A model generated the notes under the pieces. That model did no database searches and had not been told where the DNA came from. It worked only from the letters and a program-made list of their open reading frames with translations. Below are positions 44,844 through 50,559 of a stretch of DNA of 50,559 bases, piece after piece; positions within the stretch are counted from its first letter, which is position 1, and each line of letters starts with the position of its first letter. This stretch comes from Ignavibacteriaceae bacterium (lineage in GTDB: Bacteria; Bacteroidota; Ignavibacteria; Ignavibacteriales; Ignavibacteriaceae), in the NCBI GenBank assembly GCA_014860115.1, contig JACZKK010000149.1, positions 1 to 50,559 on the forward strand. The letters are read 5' to 3'. The position numbers and the translations under genes were made by a program.

Positions 44844-45533
44844 ATGAAAAAAATTCTACTGGTTGATGACGAAGTAGATATACTTGAATTTCTCAAATAC
44901 AACCTTGAACAGGATAATTTTGAGGTTCTTGTTAGTTCAAACGGAAAAGATGCATTAAAAAAAATTTCCCAGAATCCTGATTTAATTGTTCTTGATATAA
45001 TGATGCCTGAGATGGATGGATTCGAACTTTATCAGCAAATTAAAGCAAATAAAGAATATCAGGATATCCCTATCATCTTTCTTACTGCCAAGTCAGGTGA
45101 GACAGATGAAATTAAAGGACTTGATCTTGGTGCAAGCGACTATATTCAGAAACCCATCTCACCAAAAAAGTTAATAGCACGCATAAAATCAAATCTCAGA
45201 AAATCAGAACAGTCAGAGAAAAAATCTAAGGAATTCAAAAATCTTAAAATCGGTGCATTAGAAATTGATGTTGAAAAATTTGAAGTTAAGATTGATAATA
45301 AGAAGAAATTTTTCCCGCGGAAAGAATTTCAACTGCTTTATTTTCTTGCCCAAAATCCCGGTAAGGTTATAAACAGAGAAACGCTGTTGAAAGAAATTTG
45401 GGGGAACGATGTTTATGTAATTGACCGGACGATTGATGTTCATATTCGAAAAATCAGGGAAAAGCTTGGTAAACATTCAGAATTAATTGAGACTATAAAA
45501 GGTGTTGGATATAGATTCAAACACAACGAATAA
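44844..45533 (+). CDS. OmpR/PhoB-family response regulator
   Basis: The 229-residue protein has a receiver domain (1 to about 118) with the acidic pair DDE (8-10), the phosphoacceptor Asp51 in LIVLDIMMPEMDG, Thr in FLTAKSG, and Lys in YIQKPISP. A winged-helix DNA-binding domain follows (about 130-229): FPRKEFQLLYFLAQNPGKVINRETLLKEIWG and RTIDVHIRKIREKLG. The histidine kinase gene overlaps its end by 32 bases, so they form one two-component pair. Confidence 0.97.
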   Translation: MKKILLVDDEVDILEFLKYNLEQDNFEVLVSSNGKDALKKISQNPDLIVLDIMMPEMDGFELYQQIKANKEYQDIPIIFLTAKSGETDEIKGLDLGASDYIQKPISPKKLIARIKSNLRKSEQSEKKSKEFKNLKIGALEIDVEKFEVKIDNKKKFFPRKEFQLLYFLAQNPGKVINRETLLKEIWGNDVYVIDRTIDVHIRKIREKLGKHSELIETIKGVGYRFKHNE

Positions 45534-46551
45534 GTTTTTATCTTACCTGGCTTCCTCTCTCGTTTACTATAGGGAGTTCCTTTTTTTTAATATTTTATTT
45601 ATTCTAACAATCCTTTTACTCACTCAGGATGTTTCATTACTTCCTTCATTGATTATTTCCTTGCTTGTCATTGATATTACAGCACTTTATCTCATCGGCA
45701 GAAGACGAAATAAGGAACTTGATGAAATAAAGACCATCATTAATAATATCCGGAAGAATAAATATAACAGCGAAGAAGAGATACAACTTGGCTCTAATCT
45801 GCTTGCTCTGCAGAAGGCAATCAAAAAAATGTTCAAGAAGGAAAAAAGTGATATTGAATATCTTCAACGTCTTCAAAAAATGAGATCACAGTTTATAGCA
45901 AATGTATCTCATGAATTACGAACACCAATTTTTGCAATTCAAGGATACATTGAGACATTATTGAACGGTGCTATAACTGATAATAATGTCAATATGCACT
46001 TTTTAGAAAAGGCTAATCAGCATACAGTTTCACTAAGTAATTTGTTGAATGACTTGATCGATATTTCAATGATCGAATCCGGTGAGATGCGAATGAGTTA
46101 CAGATACTTCAGAATAAATGATTTGATAAATCAGGTAGTTCTGGAGAACAGGAAAATAGCAGATGATAAAAATCTTGAGTTAATTTACATCCCTGCCAGA
46201 GATGACCTTGAAGTGTTTGGTGATAAAGATAAGCTGAGACAGGTGCTTGTTAACTTAATTCTTAATTCAATTAAATATACAGAAAAAGGAAAAATTGAAG
46301 TTCTGATTGAAGAGGAAAACAAGCACGCTAAAATTATTGTCAGAGATACTGGCATTGGTATTCCTGAAAATTACCTCAACAGAATTTTTGAGAGATTCTT
46401 CAGAATAGATAAAGCTCGTTCAAGGTCACAAGGTGGTACTGGATTGGGATTAGCAATCGTCAAACACATTATTGAAGCTCATAATTCAAAAGTCGCTGTA
46501 ATCAGCAAAGAAGGCGAGGGCAGCGAGTTTTCATTTTTACTTAAAAAATGA
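45502..46551 (+). CDS. Sensor histidine kinase with a minimal sensor
   Basis: The 349-residue PhoR-like kinase has two helices near the N-terminus (about 26-42 and 46-66) joined by a loop of only a few residues, so there is no periplasmic sensor. A linker, the HisKA domain with the phosphoacceptor His137 in FIANVSHELRTP, and an ATPase domain follow: LNSIKYTEKG (N box), RDTGIGIP (G1), FERFFRIDKARSRSQGGTGLGLAIVKHII (F and G2). It starts with GTG at 45502 inside the end of the regulator gene, which suggests translational coupling. It may sense the membrane or an interacting transporter. Confidence 0.95.
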   Translation: MLDIDSNTTNKFLSYLASSLVYYREFLFFNILFILTILLLTQDVSLLPSLIISLLVIDITALYLIGRRRNKELDEIKTIINNIRKNKYNSEEEIQLGSNLLALQKAIKKMFKKEKSDIEYLQRLQKMRSQFIANVSHELRTPIFAIQGYIETLLNGAITDNNVNMHFLEKANQHTVSLSNLLNDLIDISMIESGEMRMSYRYFRINDLINQVVLENRKIADDKNLELIYIPARDDLEVFGDKDKLRQVLVNLILNSIKYTEKGKIEVLIEEENKHAKIIVRDTGIGIPENYLNRIFERFFRIDKARSRSQGGTGLGLAIVKHIIEAHNSKVAVISKEGEGSEFSFLLKK

Positions 46552-46581
46552 GTTTTTATTCTATTTATTTATAATTAGGGA

Positions 46582-46612
46582 TTGACATAGAAGTCATCTT
46601 TGCATAGATTTG
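46582..46612 (+). promoter_or_regulatory. rplU-rpmA promoter
   Basis: TTGACA (46582-46587), 17 bases, then TAGATT (46605-46610), which extends to TAGATTTG (46605-46612), an exact TAnnTTTG. The gene starts 31 bases after it. Confidence 0.85.
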
Positions 46613-46643
46613 TGCCTCAAAATTTTAAGGAAAATAAGAAGTA

Positions 46644-46952
46644 ATGTTTGCAATTATAAATGTTCTGGGAGACCAGATAAAGGTGTTGGAAAATAACAAG
46701 TATTATGTCCCCAGATTAAAAGAAAAAGTCGATGCTGAAGTAACTTTTAACTCTGTTCTGATGGTTGGAGATGCTAAAAGTGTTAAAATCGGTGCACCGG
46801 AAGTAAAAGGGGCTAAAGTTACTGCAAAAGTTCTTGAGCATGTAAAAGATGATAAAGTGATCGTATTCAAGAAGAAAATCAGAAAAGGGTATAAGAAAAA
46901 AGGCGGTCACAGACAGCAATACACAAAAATTGAAGTTTTAAAGATTTCGTAG
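46644..46952 (+). CDS. rplU: 50S ribosomal protein L21
   Basis: The 102-residue large-subunit protein shows a family-typical start (FAIINVLGDQIKVLENNKYYVPRL), VLMVGD...KIGAP, and the basic end VIVFKKKIRKGYKKKGGHRQQYTKIEV that contacts 23S rRNA. It is first in an rplU-rpmA operon with its own strong promoter. AAGGAAAATAAG precedes the ATG. Confidence 0.99.
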   Translation: MFAIINVLGDQIKVLENNKYYVPRLKEKVDAEVTFNSVLMVGDAKSVKIGAPEVKGAKVTAKVLEHVKDDKVIVFKKKIRKGYKKKGGHRQQYTKIEVLKIS

Positions 46953-46986
46953 AACAACCTAAAGTTTATTAAAAAGGAATTAAGTT

Positions 46987-47241
46987 ATGGCACATAAAAA
47001 AGGACAAGGCTCAACAAGAAACGGAAGAGATAGTAATCCGCAGTATCTTGGTGTAAAAAGATTTGGCGGTGAAAAAGTTATTGCCGGTAACATTATTGTC
47101 AGGCAGCGCGGAACAAAATTTCATCCTGGCACAAATGTTAAAAGAGGAAATGATGACACTTTATTTGCAGTTGCAGATGGTGTTGTTAAGTTTGAAGTTA
47201 AAAGAAATAACAGAAAATATGTCAGTGTCTACGCTTCATAA
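46987..47241 (+). CDS. rpmA: 50S ribosomal protein L27
   Basis: The 84-residue protein begins [19 protein letters not shown] directly, so it lacks the cleavable extension found in Firmicutes. The N-terminal tail reaches the peptidyl-transferase centre. The body shows [27 protein letters not shown] and VGVGRDHTLFA-like [15 protein letters not shown]. It follows rplU by 34 bases and is followed by a terminator. Confidence 0.99.
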   Translation: MAHKKGQGSTRNGRDSNPQYLGVKRFGGEKVIAGNIIVRQRGTKFHPGTNVKRGNDDTLFAVADGVVKFEVKRNNRKYVSVYAS

Positions 47242-47260
47242 CTAAAATACTATCTAAAGA

Positions 47261-47286
47261 AAAACCCTCCATCTTGGAGGGTTTTT
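47261..47286 (+). terminator. Rho-independent terminator of rplU-rpmA
   Basis: AAAACCCTCC (47261-47270), loop ATCTT, GGAGGGTTTT (47276-47285), with the T-run as part of the arm. A degenerate short palindrome follows. Confidence 0.92.
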
Positions 47287-47301
47287 CATTTTAAAAATTA
47301 T

Positions 47302-47319
47302 CTCTCTCGAAAGGGGAGA
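47302..47319. repeat. Dispersed short palindrome, copy D (degenerate)
   Basis: The arms are ctctctcg and ggggagag with a purine loop, followed by attaagagaggt. It resembles copies B and C but has mismatches. Confidence 0.45.
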
Positions 47320-47335
47320 GATTAAGAGAGGTCTA

Positions 47336-48301
47336 TTAAAAGCCCAGTCTTTCCATATCAACAACCAATCCTTTAACAGCAGTTACTGAATTGTCAAGAA
47401 GTGCTTTTTCTTCAGCGATAAGATCGAACTCAATTATTTTTTCTACTCCCGCAGCACCAAGAACGGCAGGTACTCCAACGTAATATCCTTTCACTCCAAA
47501 CTCGCCGTTCAGGTAAGCACAAACAGGCAGCATACGTTTTTCATCGTAAACAATAGCTTCAACCATTGCAATAGAAGCAGATGCAGGTGAATAAAATGCT
47601 GAACCGGTTTTTAAGAGTTTAACAACTTCTCCGCCTGCCATCTTCGTTCTTTCAACCATTGCGTTCATAACCTCGGACGCTTTTTCTTTGTCTTTATATT
47701 TTTTCTCTAATAATTCCATCGCGGGAATTCCGTTAACATTTGCATATCTTACAATCGGCACCATCGTATCACCATGACCGCCGAGAACCATAGCATTTAC
47801 ATCTTTAACTGATACACCAAGTTCCCACGCTATAAATGTTGCAAATCTTGATGAGTCAAGAACTCCAGCTTGACCGATAACTTTGCCAGCAGGAAATCCC
47901 GTGATCTTCTTAAAAAGTGTAACCATAGCATCAAGAGGATTTGAAATAATAATCGCTATGGAGTTTGCAGCATGCTTTTTAACGTTTTCAGCAACAGTCT
48001 GCATGATTTTAGCATTTGTTGTGAGTAGATCATCTCTGCTCATTCCCGGCTTTCTCGGGAGACCAGCTGTGACAATCACAATATCGGAACCATTAATATC
48101 TTTGTAATCGTTGGTTCCTTTTAATGAGACATCAAAGCCATCTATTCTGGATGCTTCAACTATATCCAGAGTTTTTCCCTGGGGCATGTCTTCTACTATA
48201 TCAAATAAAACTACATCCCCGAGTTGCCTTAATGCGATTAGCTGAGCCAAAACTCCTCCGATTTGGCCGCCTCCGATTATTGAAATTTTTTTTCTGCCCA
48301 T
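47336..48301 (-). CDS. mdh: Malate dehydrogenase, LDH-like type
   Basis: From ATG 48301 the enzyme is 321 residues. It interconverts malate and oxaloacetate with NAD in the TCA cycle. It shows [13 protein letters not shown] (NAD fold), [10 protein letters not shown], where the Arg in the mobile loop marks malate rather than lactate specificity, the ISNPLDAM strand, [11 protein letters not shown] and the catalytic His in GGHGDTMVP. An open frame extends 12 codons further upstream, but the 48301 start has GGGAG six bases before it and begins at the natural N-terminus. Confidence 0.97.
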   Translation of the reverse strand: MGRKKISIIGGGQIGGVLAQLIALRQLGDVVLFDIVEDMPQGKTLDIVEASRIDGFDVSLKGTNDYKDINGSDIVIVTAGLPRKPGMSRDDLLTTNAKIMQTVAENVKKHAANSIAIIISNPLDAMVTLFKKITGFPAGKVIGQAGVLDSSRFATFIAWELGVSVKDVNAMVLGGHGDTMVPIVRYANVNGIPAMELLEKKYKDKEKASEVMNAMVERTKMAGGEVVKLLKTGSAFYSPASASIAMVEAIVYDEKRMLPVCAYLNGEFGVKGYYVGVPAVLGAAGVEKIIEFDLIAEEKALLDNSVTAVKGLVVDMERLGF

Positions 48302-48416
48302 TGTAACTCCCTGTTTAAATAATGTTGTTATTAACAAAAGTTAAAATAAACAAAAAGTATTAGAGGTGATAATAGTTATGAACGAGTGTTGAAAGGTGAT
48401 TTGAACTATCGATTGA

Positions 48417-48827
48417 CTAAAGATTTAGAACAAGAATGGTTTCCATTCCGGTGGGAGTAACATTGTACTTTACTTCATTCATATAAACTTTCATAAGAAA
48501 AACGCCTCTACCGGAGTCTTTTAACAGGTTTTCAGGATGCGTTGGATCAGGAAGAGTTGTTGGGTCAAAACCTTTACCTTCATCTTTAATTTTCACAATC
48601 AGCTTTGAATCCTCAATTTCGGCATGTATTCTCACCAGTTTCGAAACATCACATTTATTAGCATGGATAATAGCGTTTGTCGTTGCCTCCGTAACTGCAA
48701 GCAATAAAACTGATAATTGATCATCCGTTAAACCAAGGTCTTTCGCAAAATAATTTACGAATTCCTCCACAGTTATCAGATTGTTAGGATCACTTTCGAT
48801 TTCTATTTGGTAAAAAGGTTCAGGCAA
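48417..48827 (-). CDS. RsbW-like anti-sigma factor kinase (HATPase_c_2)
   Basis: The 136-residue protein has an ATPase fold of the GHKL type: DQLSVLLLAVTEATTNAIIHANK (N box), LIVKIKDEGKGFDP (G1 box), and GRGVFLMKVYMNEV (G2). This is the layout of RsbW/SpoIIAB-like serine kinases that hold sigma factors or phosphorylate STAS antagonists. Neither a sigma factor nor a STAS protein is in the window. It uses a TTG start at 48827, and no ATG is near. Confidence 0.9.
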   Translation of the reverse strand: MPEPFYQIEIESDPNNLITVEEFVNYFAKDLGLTDDQLSVLLLAVTEATTNAIIHANKCDVSKLVRIHAEIEDSKLIVKIKDEGKGFDPTTLPDPTHPENLLKDSGRGVFLMKVYMNEVKYNVTPTGMETILVLNL

Positions 48828-48878
48828 AACTATTATTGATATAAGTATTTTAATTGGTTGAAAATTTACCCTGATTAG

Positions 48879-50559
48879 TTAAAAATTCCAATTCATTGTT
48901 AAAATAAAATTTAACCTCTCTCTGTTAACATTACTGTTATCAGAAATGAATTCATACCAGGTATTCATCTTCAGGTATAACATTTTAGAGCCAATCAATA
49001 TTTCAAAAAGAGGGCCAATGCTTAAGAAATCTGAATCAGGGACACGCTCAGTTTTATTGTATCTGAATGTATTCAGTGAAAAATATCTTAATCCAAGAGC
49101 AAAAAATGAATAATCAGAAACAATACCAACCTTAGGGTCGGCAAAAATTTCCTGAAGATATCTCATCGGACGTTCGGTAAAGTTATCCCAATCAAGTTCA
49201 CCCTGGCTTGTTAGTTTTAAATATGCAGTTACAACGAATGAAAAGTTTTTTGTGATTCGGTAATTTGTGGAATCTGTAGCAGTAAATTGCCGGAAAGAAA
49301 TACTCCTGAGATTTGAGGCGACGTCCTGAAAATCGTAAACTGTGTAATTTGCTGATACCTCAAAATTATTTAATGAAGAAAATTGTGCGCCGCTGTAATA
49401 ACCTCCGGCAGATAATCTTAATACTCTGTTTATATTATTGTTGGCACTGCGACCGGAAAAAATGTAAACAAGATGACTCAAGGTTCCTTCCAGGTTTGTG
49501 AACATTTGAAAAAAAGGAGAAAGGTATCTCGAATATCTTAATCTGCCAATTGTCAGCAGTTCGTCGCGGTCATCGTCGTTTTGTGCACTCGGAGTATCAT
49601 ATTTTAATTTACTGTGAAAAAGACTGAGCGATACCTGATCCTTCCTTGAGGGATAAATATTTCCAAGGAAAGAAATTGTTGTTCTGTAAGAGTTATTATT
49701 TTTTCTGCTTTCCAGTTCCGATCTCTGTTCGTAAAAACTCTCAGCTACTCCTTCAAATCTTTTTGTGATATGTTTTTCATCACGTTCGTAATAATTTAAG
49801 TTTATACCTGCGTTGGCAAATTCAGTTCTATAGAACAATCCGGATTCAACTACAATTCCCAGTTCATCAACCTGTGTATCAAAAATTGAAGGAGATTGAA
49901 TGCTGGTTGATTTATAACGGGTGTTTCTGTCAATGGTTCGGAAATTTACTCTTCCGCCGAGCTCTAACGAAAACAAATCGAAAAAATTATTGTAATTTAT
50001 CCTGTCCTGAAGAAGAAAAGCGCTTTCTGTTCTGCTTTCTATATTGTTTGTGATATCAAATTGCTGAGAAGTTATTGAATCAGTAGAGATATAAAAATCT
50101 TTTCGACTCTCGTTATACCGGGCATTGAAAAAATTTGCTACATCTGGATTAAAAGGATTTGTAACGAGTAAATCTAGATATCGGATTGTGTTTTTTCTCG
50201 GAGAGATGTCTTCGTTTTCAAGTCTTAGTGCTGAGTTGATATCAAAATCAACTGAGTTGAGATAATTCAGTTTGCCGTCAAATCCATAGATAGGGCCTCT
50301 GTCATCTTCGTTCACCTGCCGGTTATCAGAGTATCCTCCGTAAGGAGTTAGAGTCATGCCTCTGATAAAATTCAGTTCGCTTAATGTAACCACCTGATAA
50401 ATTGTTGCCTCGTTAATTCCAAGTTGTCTGTCATCAGAAACAATGTTGCTGGTAATTGCGATTCCCTGTTTCCATCCATTACTCAATTTATATTTGCCTA
50501 AAGCGAAGAAGTTCTCCTCGTCGCGTACTGTATTCTGATTGGTTTGTATTAAGGTAGAG
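48879..50559 (-). CDS. Outer-membrane beta-barrel protein, N-terminus beyond the window
   Basis: The frame is open from the right edge (50559) to the stop at 48879, giving about 559 visible residues. The in-frame TTG at 50486 is probably internal, because the preceding codons read RDEENFFALGKYKLSNGWKQ and look coding. The chain is a long series of alternating strands with aromatic ends (YLSPFFQMFTNLEGTLSHLVYIF, FSFVVTAYLKLTSQGEL, YSFFALGLRYFSLNTF) and finishes LNFILTMNWNF with a C-terminal Phe, as barrel proteins do. No plug or TonB box is seen in the visible part. Function unknown. Confidence 0.78.
   Translation of the reverse strand, partial: STLIQTNQNTVRDEENFFALGKYKLSNGWKQGIAITSNIVSDDRQLGINEATIYQVVTLSELNFIRGMTLTPYGGYSDNRQVNEDDRGPIYGFDGKLNYLNSVDFDINSALRLENEDISPRKNTIRYLDLLVTNPFNPDVANFFNARYNESRKDFYISTDSITSQQFDITNNIESRTESAFLLQDRINYNNFFDLFSLELGGRVNFRTIDRNTRYKSTSIQSPSIFDTQVDELGIVVESGLFYRTEFANAGINLNYYERDEKHITKRFEGVAESFYEQRSELESRKNNNSYRTTISFLGNIYPSRKDQVSLSLFHSKLKYDTPSAQNDDDRDELLTIGRLRYSRYLSPFFQMFTNLEGTLSHLVYIFSGRSANNNINRVLRLSAGGYYSGAQFSSLNNFEVSANYTVYDFQDVASNLRSISFRQFTATDSTNYRITKNFSFVVTAYLKLTSQGELDWDNFTERPMRYLQEIFADPKVGIVSDYSFFALGLRYFSLNTFRYNKTERVPDSDFLSIGPLFEILIGSKMLYLKMNTWYEFISDNSNVNRERLNFILTMNWNF

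Overview
The window is AT-rich bacterial chromosome that looks like a member of Ignavibacteria or a close relative (Bacteroidota/Chlorobiota side). Two secreted proteins end in the type IX secretion (T9SS) sorting domain of the QNYPNPFNPST...KKM(I/V)LL(K/R) kind that is very common in that group. Several intergenic regions carry a TAnnTTTG promoter box as used by Bacteroidota sigma factors. TTG starts are frequent. I saw no rRNA, tRNA, CRISPR array or intact insertion sequence by eye.

Layout. 1-4616: two tandem T9SS-exported surface proteins, each next to copies of one repeated leader/palindrome cassette, plus what looks like the stub of a third. 4617-7031: an ABC exporter pair. 7185-9240: groES-groEL with a perfect CIRCE operator and a terminator. 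9344-16203: housekeeping and envelope genes (CPBP membrane protein, pdxJ, an animal-like UDP-glucose dehydrogenase, a GNAT, secreted proteins with ankyrin or YD-like repeats, a TIGR02757 protein). 16364-25081: a peptide-centred stretch: OPT oligopeptide transporter, PqqD-like protein, dipeptidase PepD, an MFS carrier, an M29-like aminopeptidase, then def-fmt. 25078-32263 (minus strand): cupin, pirin with a probable frameshift, ABC half-transporter, YdeI-like protein, methyltransferase, DUF559 nuclease-like protein and an ABC-F ATPase. 32536-35157: cystathionine beta-synthase and a gamma-synthase/lyase, a reverse-transsulfuration pair separated by a nested palindromic repeat. 36142-40464: a TonB-dependent receptor flanked by two unrecognised envelope proteins. 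40465-46551: xseA-xseB-dxs-oxidoreductase-response regulator-histidine kinase, all on the plus strand and tightly packed. 46644-47241: rplU-rpmA. 47336-50559: mdh, an RsbW-like anti-sigma kinase, and an outer-membrane barrel protein cut by the right edge.

No wholly new multi-gene defence or mobile system was recognised. The most unusual signals are in the non-coding and repeat layer: palindromic elements forming the leaders of T9SS genes, a palindrome that seems inserted in frame in a sorting domain, a palindrome nested inside another repeat, and dispersed hairpins clustering beside a DUF559 gene whose usual glutamate is lysine.
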